From: Gautieria morchelliformis
Lineage: Eukaryota; Basidiomycota; Agaricomycetes; Gomphales; Gomphaceae
Length of the DNA stretch: 64,000 bases
Direction of reading: 5' to 3'
Assembly (NCBI GenBank): GCA_015179125.1
Contig: WHVA01000023.1
Coordinates: forward strand, 186,001-250,000
The translations under genes were made by a program, and so were the position numbers. How positions within the stretch are numbered: position 1 is the first letter of the stretch; each line of letters begins with the position of its first letter. This document shows, piece after piece, positions 1 through 11,453 of this stretch. The notes beneath the pieces are model-generated. The model had not been told where the DNA came from and did not search any database. It saw nothing but the letters and a program-made list of their open reading frames with translations.

Positions 1-600
1 ACTACGCAGTCAGGACAATAGTCGGGTGCCTCATATAAGGAAATCGGACGTCTGAACTTGTAGTGGTCACGTGACCACCTCGTGACACGCGTGCTCTTGT
101 TGACTCTAACTTACATAATGACGACGACTCTCGATTCGACCTGAGGTATGTTTCGGGAGTGCCAAACCATTTTGGTACACTACTGACACACAAGGCCAGC
201 TCCGTGTGTGCGTGCATCGAAGCTCAAGGGCGAGAAACGATGCCCCTTCCGTGTGAACGTTGCATTATGATCCCAGGAGCGTAAGTCGTCTTTCAGATCA
301 TCGTGCATGCTCGCCTGACACTGAGGTGGGCAGAGGGTTTCTGAGATGTCACTCCAGACTTCAAGTTTGTCTTGCTGCACGACTCGAAGTACGAAGAGGG
401 TTCCAGGGCTTTGTTCCTGTCAAGGTGTGTGCTGCATTCTCACCTCAGCTCAATGATATAATTATAAGTTACACTATAGACCTTGATGGGTGTTGCGTTG
501 ATGTACCGGGTTGCGATATGCCCGCGATGGGCAGGGATGTGGGTTATATATAAGGTGAGTAAGGTGAGGCGTGTATACCGTACTGGGTAGCGCCGTGCGG
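1..600. other. No recognisable gene
   Basis: Short open frames exist on both strands, but none has recognisable domain content, convincing splice signals or family resemblance. Nothing further can be supported here. Confidence 0.4.
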
Positions 601-649
601 TCGAGGTGCGCCGTAGGCGGGATGCGGCGGACGTGCACCCAGGTAACAA

Positions 650-1018
650 CAGGCGGCCTACGGTGCAGGTCCTCCATACCGACAGGCGGCACGTGGTGGA
701 TGTGGACCGCACCGAGGGTGGGCCTACGGTGGACGTGCACCGTACTACTGACAAGGGGCCTACGGTGCAGGGCCACCTGCACCGTACGGAGGGGCCGCGG
801 ATGGTGCAGCTGCACCGTACCACTTGGCGGCCTACGGTGCAGCTGTACCATACGGAGGGGCCGCGGATGGTGCAGCTGCACCGTACCACTTTGCGGCCTA
901 CGGTGGACCTGCACCGTACGGAGGGGCCGCGGATGGTGCAGCTGCACCGTACCACTTGGCGTCCTACGGTGCAGCTGTACCATACGGAGGGGCCGCGGAT
1001 GGTGCAGCTGCACCGTAC
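650..1018 (+). repeat. 66-bp minisatellite in coding phase
   Basis: A 66-bp unit starts at 788, 854, 920 and 986, with more degenerate units upstream from about 650. Since 66 is divisible by 3, all frames stay open. The frame read from about 752 gives 22-residue repeats rich in Ala, Gly, Tyr and Pro (units such as PYGGAADGAAAPYH). This looks like part of a low-complexity repetitive protein, but an in-frame TGA at 749 and the lack of a clear start leave it unproven as an exon. It could equally be a non-coding minisatellite. Confidence 0.7.
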
Positions 1019-1063
1019 GCAGGTGCCACCGGCGGAGTTCGCACCTCTTTCCTCAGTCATATC

Positions 1064-1242
1064 ACACATAACGTGAGACTGAGGCACACATAACGTGAGA
1101 CTGAGGTACACATAACGTGAGACTGAGGTAAAATGCTCCCACATGATTCTTCTACACATATGTATTGATAGCCTTTGTACGTAGACCTGACCTTTGGTAC
1201 AGGTATACAATAGTCATATCACACATAACGTGAGACTGAGAC
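1064..1242. repeat. 22-bp tandem repeat
   Basis: Three tandem copies of a 22-bp unit containing ACATAACGTGAGACTGAGG begin at 1066, 1088 and 1110. A fourth, detached copy starts at 1223. The function is unknown. The array follows directly on the 66-bp minisatellite. Confidence 0.8.
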
Positions 1243-1984
1243 CTGACCTTCGGTACAGACTCCTACAAGAAACACCTTAGACAGTACACCGTATTTTTCC
1301 TTACTTATAGAGAGAAGACTAGGGGGTGGTGAGACATGTATTACTAATATTTTTGAGGTGCCCTGCGGGTTGTCCTGAAGCTCTCAACGCACGAGCTGGT
1401 GCCTGGACCCGCGGACGGTTCTCGCAGGCAGAGTGTGTAGTGAGCGCATGCTGGCAGGTCTCTCACTGATTAGCTGCGTAAAAATCAGAGATTTAAACCA
1501 CAATAAATTGAGACTGAAACAGTGGCACGGCGGCTAAAAATGGAGCTGTTCTGGCTTTCCATATTTTTCTCCCACGGTGATAGAACTAATCCGGAGGTTC
1601 CGATGCCACACCATAAAAGAGTCCCACTCCCTGATTCACGAAAAGTAGTAGAAATAGAAGCGTGCGCTTGTTATATTATAGATTATTCTATAACAAATTT
1701 GGTGGAAGATAGCCTCTGAGAGTCTCTCCGGGAGAAATATAATTGATTTCCTATTTGCCGTATGCTTAGTCTCACTTCAATCCAGCTCGTCCTCGATGGA
1801 AGAATCATTCACGAATGTGAACCTAGGGCGGGATCTTGCGGACTACCAATCTGCTTGTGCTCCTCTTCTCGCATTCCCCGACTCCTCGGACACCTCACTG
1901 TAGCACGGAGCATTGATACTTGTCCACAAGTGTGAGCACGCGGCCAGTGCTGAGCTATTTCGCATCGTATCGTTATGTGTACTT
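1243..1984. other. No recognisable gene
   Basis: No supported gene or repeat was found. Only short open frames without recognisable content are present. Confidence 0.4.
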
Positions 1985-2345
1985 CTTCTATAGGACTGAG
2001 TCGATAACTTTCGGTGCTTCATTCCATGGGAAAAGTTATGCGGTCAGACTATAGGGAATTTTGAACTTTCCTATACGCTATTCGTAGACCTCTTAAACCA
2101 ATCACGAACCCGAGGACAATTGAAGGAACTGCCGGAATCAGTCGGGTGAGCTTTTTTTAGGCTTCCATGGAATGGTTATTTGACATCCTTCTACATAGTA
2201 CTTCTATACGTGTCAGTAACTTTCGGTGATTATACAGGAAAGGTCATGCGGTCCGACTATAAAATACCCTATACGCTCCTGGACCCGGTCGTGTATACCT
2301 ATCTTATCGACCAATCAGTACGACTCCGAAGAACAAAGGAACCAC
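1985..2345. repeat. Imperfect tandem duplication of a promoter-like segment
   Basis: Two roughly 140-bp segments (about 1985-2125 and 2195-2345) share the same ordered words: ATAACTTTCGGTG, ATGCGGTC-GACTATA, CTATACGCT and ACCAATCA. The second copy carries an A/T-rich box (CTATAAAATACC) and lies just upstream of the gene at 2454. The first copy looks like a decayed duplicate. Confidence 0.55.
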
Positions 2346-2375
2346 GGGCATCAGTCTATTCATGGTGTATAAGTA
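2309..2375 (+). promoter_or_regulatory. CCAAT box and TATA-like box of the gene at 2454
   Basis: A CCAAT motif lies in GACCAATCAG near 2310, and a TATA-like element (GTGTATAAGTAG) lies near 2368, about 85 bp before the ATG at 2454. Both orientation and spacing suit a fungal core promoter. This is inferred from motifs only. Confidence 0.45.
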
Positions 2376-2453
2376 GGCCCATACCACACCCTTCACTTGG
2401 ACGTCCAACCCAACATTGCGGGTCGTCTCGAACACTAACACCGAAACTCTGAG

Positions 2454-3303
2454 ATGATCAACATGGAACGTGGTGTCCTCAGTGAATACAGCAGTCAAGT
2501 TTTCAATGACCTCGGAGGTAAGCAGTGCAGTCATTTTGAGCTTATTGATTTGATAATTGTCAAGATAATTAATTTAATGTTACAGCTCCAGAGGATGCCT
2601 ATGCTTCTTTACTCCAGTTGAAAGGCGAAGCGGCCCTACACACTTCTATTCGAGACGTGTTCGAGCGCCACAACATGGCGGATAAGTGAGTCGCTCTTGC
2701 GATACTGTAGCCTTACGAACAGCCGCACTCATTTTCGCATGAATTGAGGTTTGGGGTCACTTTGCTACACCGACATTTTAGGATGGAGGAATGGGAGAAA
2801 CTTGTGGCTGTCCACGACACCTCGACGCCCTGGGGCCCGGAGGCGTACGATGCCCATCATCTGGGCGAAGTGTTACCCCAGGCTTTCGTGTTCACAGCGT
2901 CTGATGCCATCGTCCCATTCGAATATGGTTTTTTTACCACCGCGACCGTCATCAATGCTCCCCGATTTGAAGCTGCGACCAAGGAATTTCTGGTTGAACT
3001 GGGGTCTCTTCTTTTTTCACTCGGTCTGGCACAATATCTCGGGCTTCGCGTGCATCCTGGTCTCGAGCTGAAAGCACATATGCTTGAGTTCACTGTAAAT
3101 AGGGCAAATATCAGCGTCGATGTCAATCAAATGGTGCGTTATACGAAGTTCAACTTTTCTGGTCTAATACCTCTTCATAGTCTGTCAAATCTATCCCCAC
3201 TTCATGGTTTTATCATGGTCCAAAGACACTGAGGTGCTCGTGTCATTCACATTGCACAGCGTCCAACGGAAAACATATCAGCTTGAGTCACACCCATACC
3301 TAA
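2454..3303 (+). CDS. Hypothetical 223-aa protein, four exons
   Basis: The gene model is 2454-2517, 2586-2685, 2749-3133 and 3181-3303. All three introns (68, 63 and 47 bp) have GT...AG ends, and the exon lengths sum to 672 nt, exactly 224 codons including the TAA. The protein starts MINMERGVLS, has an N-terminal Ala/Leu-rich helical stretch, a middle segment with HRHF and STPWGPEAY, and a Cys/His-rich C-terminus (RCSCHSHC near residue 205). No signal peptide or membrane segment is evident. I do not recognise the family. The Cys/His cluster could bind metal, but no known fold is matched. The start could also be the ATG three codons downstream. A CCAAT box and a TATA-like box precede it. This is the only intact host gene left of the transposon nest. 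Confidence 0.65.
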
Positions 3304-3564
3304 TGGAGCCAGGAATGGGAAACATAAGTAAACGCTTCTATATCTACATATGCCAATTCATTCCTTCATATGAACCAACTCGGACATTTGATCCAGAACG
3401 TTCCCTGACGATAAGTTGTACATCCATGTCAGCCATGCCTACACCTAGAAATACTTGAATCAAGAGCTGTACGCTTGTTCGCGTGGAAGCCTCCTTAAGA
3501 AAGCTGGCAGATGGAGGCAACATTAGATTCTAGTATTCAAGAACTGGAAGTATCATGCCACTCA

Positions 3565-3588
3565 CGAGAGAGAGAGAGAGAGAGAGAT
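3565..3588. repeat. (GA)n microsatellite
   Basis: About eleven uninterrupted GA dinucleotides lie between the gene at 2454 and the Copia remnant. Confidence 0.9.
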
Positions 3589-3599
3589 TGAGATTTTCA

Positions 3600-4545
3600 G
3601 TTATACTGTAAATTCCTGGAGTTGAAGATAAGACACTAGTTTATACTGTAATACCTAAAGTTAAAATACAGTAAACTATACAAGCTGTCAGTTACTAGTG
3701 TTACATAGAGTCGCGAATGCTACTTAATTCCTGGCATCGAATATATCACGCTAGGAAGTATCTTACTAAATTACAACATGCATATATGTCGTGTTTCAGT
3801 CAAAAGGGGTCTGGTGTACAGACCCTCCCGGCAAGCGCCGAACTGCTCGCATTCTCACACACCCCCTCGAGTGGCGAGGTTGTGAGGCCGAGTGTTTTGG
3901 AATGAAAATCATAGGTAGAAGGTGGAAAGAATTTAGTGAATATATCGGCGGTCATTTGGCTAGTGGGCATGTAGACGATTTGGATCGAGTTACCGTGGGT
4001 GTGACTCTTGACGAAGTAATACTTCACTTCTATATATGTGTTTCATCTGACGAGGACCTGTTTCGTTAAGGGCGAAAGCTTTTGTACCCAAGTTATCTTG
4101 ATAGATAACCGTGGGGTGTTTGAGTTTGAGTCCAAGTTCTTGCAAAAATCGACACGTCCATAAGACTTCTCGAGTAGCTTCTGATAGTATGACATATTCG
4201 GCTTCCATTGGGGAGAGAGCGACAATCGTTTGTAAGATATAGCAGCATCACCTAAAAATACAGCATATCCACCAGTATACTTCTTGTCCTCGTTATTTCC
4301 AACAAAATCAGCATCGCCATACGCGTATAATTGGGGTTGTTTCCGCCCAGGGTAAGTGATTGGTCACAAGAGATATAAAGGAATTGAAGGCACTAGCTAG
4401 ATTCCAGTGAGATCGTGTTGGATTTGAGGCGTATCACGCTATTTCTAACAGCAAACACGATATCTGGATGGGAAACCAACGTAGCATACATTAAGCTGCC
4501 AATGAGCTCACGGTACACTGTAGGAAGAGTGGCACTTAAAAATAA
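3600..4545 (-). pseudogene. Ty1/Copia 3' remnant (RT/RNase H end, PPT, part of 3' LTR)
   Basis: On the minus strand the sequence holds the end of a Copia polyprotein. LIGSLMYATLVSHPDI (about 4500-4450) is followed by YTGGYAVFLGDAAISYKRLS, then EAEYVILSEATREVLW (about 4205-4160), the YQDNLGTKAFA RNase H motif, and MPTSQMTADIFTKFF near 3930. The pieces lie in different frames with stops between them, so the gene is dead. After the terminal frame come a purine-rich tract (complement of 3860-3871) and a likely LTR start, TGTGAGAATGCGAG reading leftwards from 3859. The left limit of the LTR is uncertain, and no 5' half of the element is present. Order and motifs match the Copia RNase H region, not Ty3/gypsy. 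Confidence 0.8.
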
Positions 4546-6977
4546 GTACTTTTTGCACTAGTACTGATTTTCAGTAGCTTTTTTCACCATGAAATCAGTT
4601 TCAAGGAATCAGATTTAGCAACCACCAAATTTAAGTACATTTGAGCACTTAAAATCAGCTACCCAAAACCATCCAGCAGACAAGTGGATGGTCCAAATTC
4701 CATAACAAACCAACTGGTCTTGCTCTGAGTCTTGAGATGACATTGTATGTATTCACTTACTAATTACAAAACCCACACAAGCATATCTTAGCGAGCATGG
4801 GAAAAGAACTGTCTCATCGTCTAGTGTGGCAGAAACAGCTCTAGGGGTCAGGCCAACAGGGGAGGTGGACTGTCGGCCAGCTCGAGAGCACAGGGACTTG
4901 GGAGTCTCAGGGAGTAAGGGGAAAGGCCAGATTGTTTACAATCCATATAGTACAATTGACTGTAGCGACCAACATAGCATACTGGGGTCGCATAAAATGA
5001 TGAGGGAAAAGAGAGACAAGACAAATGAAAGAAAAAAACGCAGGGGTGTACCTGATGTGGGATGTGGTGTGTTGTCATGTCCGAGATGACCATGATGTGG
5101 TGCAGCGCTCATGAAATAAAGTAACAAGCAGTCATGACCCACTCACCCACTGGGATCGGTGCCGACGTGCGCGGTCACCAGGCCGTGATGTCTGGGCTGT
5201 GCAGCAGTGAGCAGTGTGGACGCACATATGCATATGCACATGCACACTCTGACAGAGTAAACCGAAAACTTTAAAGCAACAGATGGGACAACGTCACGCA
5301 GCGTGCAGGCACGGGCACCATGCGTCTGTGCGAGACTGGTGCAAGGATACCCTGGGCATGGGGTGCCACCCAACATGCATGCAGTCTGCCCACCCCCGGG
5401 GACAACAGACATGCATGCATCAGGCATCACAAAGTGCAGCACGTCTGGAGTATGTCTGTGTGCAGGGTGGGGTGGGGATGGGGATGGGGAGCTTGGGGAG
5501 AGTGGGGCGTGTGCAGGTAGGTGTTGACAGAGGTGGGGGAGTGGGACTGGAGAGGTGTGGTGGGGAGGATATCCATCCATTGTGGATGCAGTGTTGATCC
5601 TCTGGGACGCAGGCTGATGGGATCATTGTGGTCTGACCGGCGCAAGCAGCAAGTACCCAGTTGTTGAGGTCCCAGGTTACAATGTGACAGGCTGACCCTG
5701 TGGCATGGGCTCTGTGGTGAATGGCCGTTCCATCCATGCAGGGATACTGTTGACAGTTTTTTTTTTTTCTTTAGCAGAGCACACACTGTCATCATCAATG
5801 GGGCATGCGCAGCCTGCGGGGCAGAGTCAGGCACCCAATTGACGTGAGGAGCAACTCGATGCCAATCAGACGGAATAACCCACAGCAGGCAAAGAGGCAC
5901 AGAGCAATAATAGATTGACACGCAGTTGATAGTGATAGGTGATGTGAGAGGAGAGGAGAGATGCAGAATTATGCCAGTGCCTGCACTCTTTTTATTAACT
6001 CACGGCATCATTACTTGCTAGAGGTTTTGTGCAAGTAGCCAAGGGTGGTTTGTCGGTGTACTCGCAATAGCGAAATTTCCTATGGAAGTCGATTCAATGT
6101 CCAACAATTCTAACTCCATCTTCTACCAACCACCACCAAGCCCAATTGACCCTCAACGTTGCCGCTCACATGATCATCATACCTGTTCAATACCCTCTAT
6201 ATATCATAGAGCTCTTCATGTTTATTATCGCACAGGGGCTTGATCATAATAGTGCCATGCAGTCTCCCTCGTGGAGAATCACAATTTCAATCATTATTGC
6301 CATGCATATACTCGATTATGACATAGCATTGGTCATTTCTTCTGGACCCAAGGCCTGCAGATGTATGTGTTCTGGCACCCTATGTAACTCCAAGGTACCT
6401 GAGGTGCATGTGGCATGTATCCAGCGCATGAAGAGTTCATGAAGTATGATGTGATGGGAGGGTGATTGGTGAGGTGCATAACTATTCCTTTATTCATTCA
6501 ACCTCCCACCTATTCACTGTCCAGCAAGTTTGGAATGCCCTCTGTCCAGACATTCACACTGGGTTACTGGGTGGACGTGGCAGGCAAGTGCCAACTGATA
6601 CTCGTAATCCAAGCTGATGATGCACCATACAGGGCTGGCAGCCACAAGTGCTGTTTCACTATCATGATAAATGAAAGCTTCCGCATTATGGGCAACGGGG
6701 AGAGGTACATTTGAATCATATTTCATTTAGTGACATTTACACATGTTGGTAGCTATATTTACATGACGCAGATCATGCAATCTGAGGCTGTAGATCATGT
6801 ATATTGATCGTGGAGATGGGAGTCAAGAGGCAATGGGAAGGAATATGTAGGTTCATCCACCATGATGGATGATAGTGTCTGATGTCTGCTTATCATTGAC
6901 ATAAGTGTGGAGGCCATGCTGTGTCTGTATCAATGTCTAAGGAGTCTACGTAACTAAATAACACCCTCCCAGCAAAG
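4546..6977. other. No recognisable gene
   Basis: Several overlapping open frames occur on both strands between 4826 and 5921, but they are composition-driven (G- and C-rich runs, CA/TG-rich stretches) with no domain signature. No splice model is convincing. Apart from the G-rich tract at 5464-5512, nothing can be supported. Confidence 0.4.
5464..5512 (+). other. G-rich tract with quadruplex potential
   Basis: Seven runs of three or four Gs on the plus strand are separated by one to seven bases, within about 50 bp. This meets the usual pattern for an intramolecular G-quadruplex. No gene is confidently assigned next to it. Confidence 0.6.
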
Positions 6978-7709
6978 CAGGTGACGGTTCCGTTGCCTTT
7001 TCCATGCATGCGGTCAACATCCATTGGGGCAGGGCCACTCTTCAAAGGAGGGAGGCTAGGGTTCTGAGAAGGGGCAGGTGGAGCAACCATCGGAAATATC
7101 TTCGGTGTCAGAATGAGTACTGCTCCGGGTTTCGGCACAGGTGGAGCAGGACAAGCGGAACTGCATGTCATGTTCCAGTTCGTCTCCACAAAGGCCTCAT
7201 TTACTTCCCTGTTTCGGGACACCCTTTGCGCAGCTTGGTACCACCCTTCCAGGTCATTGAAATCCAGAGCTCCATCCCCAAGCAGTGCGACTTGGTTCTG
7301 GAGTGTTGGATTGAGTCCTCATCGCAATTTGATGGTGATCATCTTGTCATCATCATACTCTGCAAGGTCGATGAGATCCTGAAAGCGATTGATGTGGTCA
7401 TTGACCAGATCCTTGGCCTGGTACCACCTGGTCCCCTTGAGCTCTGTAAGGGCTGTGAGTGGCTCATTTTTCAGGCAGAACTGGTCCGAAAAGGTTTTCT
7501 CGAAGGCGTCCCAGTCCCAGAAGTAGTTTCCCTTGCCCTTTGCTTCGTGTTGGATCACCTTGTTTGCGAAATGGGCAGCGCGGTCTGACTTGAAAAAGGA
7601 CAATTCCCAGTGAATCTGAGCCTGGTCGTTTGGATAGAGGTATCTGACAACTGCGAAGTAGATGCTACATGTGTTGAAGAATGCACGCCCCTTCTCCCTT
7701 CTCGCTATC
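6978..7709 (-). pseudogene. Copy A chromovirus gag, distal part
   Basis: The minus strand matches the middle and zinc-knuckle-proximal part of the chromovirus gag seen in full at 12586-13761. It contains FFNTCSIYFAVV, DWDAFEKTFSDQFC and a degenerate PMDVDRMHGKGNGTVTCF. Frameshifts and substitutions break it. The left edge at about 6978 falls inside the zinc-knuckle region, so pol and the 3' LTR of this copy are missing. On the right it stops at the CTATC target duplication where copy B inserted. The gag resumes at 14434. It is the oldest-looking chromovirus copy here. Confidence 0.85.
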
Positions 7710-8189
7710 TGTAAGGGCAACCCTGGCTAGTCGTGGAGATCACACTACCACACAACTGACAAGGGGAAATCCAAAGTATGTATAAATGAACAGAGCATAC
7801 AAGAGAGGGGGTTCTCACCTGACAAGGGGAAATCCAAAGAGAAAAGTCTAAGGACCCCCAATGTCAGCGAGCCCGTATTATACTACGCTGCGCAGCCAGG
7901 GACAACGCTTGGCACCCGCCATCAACCCTGCATCCCCCTGACCCTTGATCGACCCTTGATGCCACCTATTATGCGAGTCGCTTGATTTCCGACACTGTTC
8001 CGGGGCGGAAGTCGGAAATTGGAGTGGAACTGGCAAGGCGAACGGAACTGGTGGAAGTTCTCCCAGAAGCGGAATTGTTCCCGAAAGCGGATGCGGAGAT
8101 GGAATCGGAACCGGAAGCGGAGTCGGAAATGGAGTCGGAACTGGGTGTGGTGTCGGAACTGGAAATGGAAAACAGGGTGTCCCCTGACA
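7710..8189 (-). repeat. 3' LTR of copy B
   Basis: 480 bp, with TG...CA ends in both orientations. U3 is built of TTCCGA/TTCCGC words and is read in the pol frame up to the stop codon at 7969. A G7-containing polypurine tract (complement of 8190-8201) abuts it. Confidence 0.95.
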
Positions 8190-8203
8190 TCACCCCCCCT
8201 CTA
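8190..8203 (-). other. Polypurine tract of copy B
   Basis: In sense orientation CTAGAGGGGGGGTGA ends directly at the 3' LTR. This is the expected second-strand primer position in LTR retrotransposons. The same tract is seen beside the 3' LTRs of copies D, E and G. Confidence 0.8.
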
Positions 8204-11200
8204 GTGTGCTGCGTCCTCGAAGCGCGGGACACAAGGGATTGAAATGCCAGCGAGCGGATTCGGCGAGGGGCACCTGGATGTGTCCTGTAGAACTCCCGGA
8301 GTTTGTCAGGAGCGGAAACATCTTGCTCCGGGACCCACGAATTCTCCTCGTACCCATACCCTTCCCATTTCACGAGGAATTGGAGTCGTCCTCGCACAAA
8401 CCGGCTGTCCAGGATCCGTTCTACCACGTAGTGCTCTTCCCCATCTACAATTTCTGGCGGAGGTGGCGGATGAGCCTTCCGACCTGGAATTGGGTCCTCA
8501 AGCATAGGGAGTAACTTCACCACGTTGAAGACGGGGTGGAGGCGGGACATGGACATCGGAAGTCGGAGGCGGTATGCATTCCGTCCAACCCTCCGCGTCA
8601 CCGTGAAGGGCCCAAGGTAGCGGTGGGCAAGCTTCTGCGAAGGGCGTGTGGTGCGGATGTCACTTGCATCTAGGTACACCTTGTCTCCAACTTGGTACTC
8701 TGGGGCAGGAACCCGGCGTCGGTTGTAGTACCTTGCCATGTCATCCTTGGCCTTCGCAAGGGCCGACTTGGCTTCCGAAAGGGTGGAGTCCATGCGGTCT
8801 CGGAACTCATTGACCGTCTCGAGTCGGGAGTCAGCCTGGCGTGGTTCGAAGCCCATCCGCGGGTGTCGTCCGGAGTCAAGCATGAAGGGAGTCTGTTGCG
8901 TGGCGGAATGGACATGGTTGTTGTATTGGAATTCCGCCAGCGGAAGTAACTCATCCCAGTCATCCTGCCTCTCATTGACAAAGAGGCGGAGATATTGCTC
9001 CAACTCCTGATTGACCCGTTCCGTCTGTCCGTCACCCTGCGGATGGTACGCTGTGGTGGTAGCCAGCTTTATGCCGAGCAGGCGGTAGAGCTCCCGAGTC
9101 AGTTCCGCGACAAACTGCGGACCTCGGTCGGAAACGACTTGCTTCGGGAGCCCATGCAACTTCCAGACATGTGCAAGGAACAGGCGGGCCGCTCCGAGGG
9201 CTGTGATCGTCGTGTGCGTCGGAATGAAGTGGGACACCTTGCTCACCGAATCCACGACGTTCATGATCGCGTCGTAGCCATGAGACTCTGGGAGTTCAAC
9301 GATGAAGTCGACACTGATGGTGTCCCAGCGGGATTCGGGAATCGGGAGCGGAACAAGTTCTCCGACGGGCGGACGTCGTTGCGCTTTGGTTCGGAGACAA
9401 AGGTCACACGTCTTCACGTACTGTCCGATGTAGCGGGACATCTGAGGCCACCAGTAATTCGGAGCCACTAACTCCAGCGTCTTCCACCTGCCAGCATGCC
9501 CAGCGACCCGTGTGTCATGGTGCTGGGACACGATGCGACGGCGGAGGTCCGCCCCACCCGGAACATAGACCTTGCCTCTGAAGTGGAGCAGTCCATCACG
9601 TTCCGACCATTCCGCTGCCCGTACAGACCGTGAGTGCCCCTTCCGGAGTTCCTCCACTGCCTTCACCACCAACTCCTCCTTCTCTCCATTCCGGTACTGC
9701 CTCCGGATATCCCGGAGCATTTCCGCTTCCGCCCCAACTGCAGTTACTCCTTCTAGGGCATGGATTGCAAAGAGACTTGGGCGGAGCAGTGTCATATCCA
9801 CGTTGTCTCCACTTCCGCTTCCGTGATCCGCGCGGCGGGATAGGGCATCGGGCTTGCCCATGGTGCGGCCGGGGCGGTGGTGGAGCATGAAGTCAAACCG
9901 GGACAGGTGTAGGGACCACCGTGCTTGTCGTCGGTTCAGCTTCTTAGCCATGCGGAAATACTCGAGGTTCTTGTGGTCTGTCCAGATCTCAAAGGGGCAT
10001 AGAGCACCCTCGAGGAAGTGTCGCCACTCCTCCAGCGCTCGGATGATTGCCAGCATCTCCTTGTCATGGATCTCATAGTTCCGCTCGACCGGACTAAGGC
10101 TCTTAGAGAAGAAGGCAATCGGATGCCACCCCCCACCATCTTCCGATGACTGCTGTGACAAGACCGCTCCGGTAGCTGCGTCGGAAGAATCCGCCTCGAC
10201 TCGATAAGGGCGAGAGTCGTCGGGAAAGATCAGGACCGGGGCGGAAGTGATCAGCTCTTTGAGTTTGTCAAAGGAAGTCTGTTCCGGCTCTCCCCACCGC
10301 CATCCAACCTCCTTCTTGGTGAGGTCGAAGAGGGCACGGGCGTGGCAGGAGAAGTCCTTGATGAACCGCCGGTAGAAATTGACAAACCCAATGAAGGACT
10401 GGACCTCCTTCTTGTTTCGCGGCACGGGCCAATCCGATACACCGGAAACTTTGACTGGGTCCATTTCCACCTTTCCTTCCGACACAATCACCCCAAGATA
10501 CTCTATCCGCGTCCGCTCAAATTCGCACTTTTCCGGCTTGAGACACAGGTTGTACTCCCGGAGCCGTTCCAGCACTCTCCGCACGACTTCCCGATGTTCG
10601 GACATTGTTTTCGTGAAAATGAGGATGTCATCGAGGTAGACGCAGACAACCCCTTCTGCTATCATGTCACGGAAAATGTCATTCATCATCGTCTGGAATG
10701 TGGCGGGACTGTTGGTGAGGCCAAAGAACATGACCTGTGGCTCAAAGAGTCCTCGATTGGTGCGGAATGCGGCCTTCCACTCGTCTCCCTCCCGGATCCG
10801 GACATTGTTGAAGCCCCAGCGGACATCCAGCTTAGTGAAGTACCTCGCCCCGCGGAGTTGTGTGATCAGTTCGGAAATGAGTGGAATGGGGTACCGGTTC
10901 TTGATCGTGATCGCATTCAAGGCCCGGTAGTCCTGCACGAGTCTGAGCGAGCCATCCTTCTTCTTGATGAAGAACACCGGAGATGCCATGGGTGACTTGG
11001 AGGGGCGGATCCTCCCTGTACGGAGGTTTTCCGCGAGGAACGCATCGAGCTCTACCTGCTCCTTGGGTGACAGCGGGTAGACCTTGCAGTTGGTGGGCTT
11101 TGACCCAGGCTCCAACTCGATGGCGTGGTCCCACAGCTTCCGTGGAGGCAGGGTATCAAACGACTCCTTGGAAAAGACGTCCTCGAACTCTCGCAGGTAC

Positions 11201-11453
11201 TCCGGAATTTCCGCCTTTACTCTATCATGCCTCTTGGAGGCTTCAGCAAGGCGTTGCGAAATATTTCTGGTGGCGCGGATGTGTTCCGCTTCCGGCGGAA
11301 GGTTTACGTACAGCAAGCGCTCCCCTTCCGCCAGAATGTCTTCCAGACCGAGTCGGATGACGTCGGAATCGGAATCGGAATCGGAAGTGGGACCCGGTTC
11401 AAATTCCGCTTCGGAGTCTTCTTCTGCAAGCAGTGGATGGGGGCCAGAACGAC

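Noticed and set aside
440..1210. Long minus-strand frame with many Cys, Arg and Thr
   Set aside because: It is the antisense reading of the 66-bp minisatellite. The period keeps all frames open, so length is no evidence of coding.
5143..5921. Long overlapping minus-strand frames rich in Pro, His and Ser
   Set aside because: They arise from G-rich plus-strand sequence. No domain, no splice logic and no start context.
8019..8204. Apparent Trp/Arg/Asn repeat protein (MEWNWQGERNWW)
   Set aside because: Antisense reading of the TTCCGA-rich U3. It recurs in every LTR and has no other support.
9654..9890. Plus-strand Pro/Ser-rich frames opposite the chromovirus pol genes
   Set aside because: They are shadows of pol on the other strand and recur at the same relative position in every copy.
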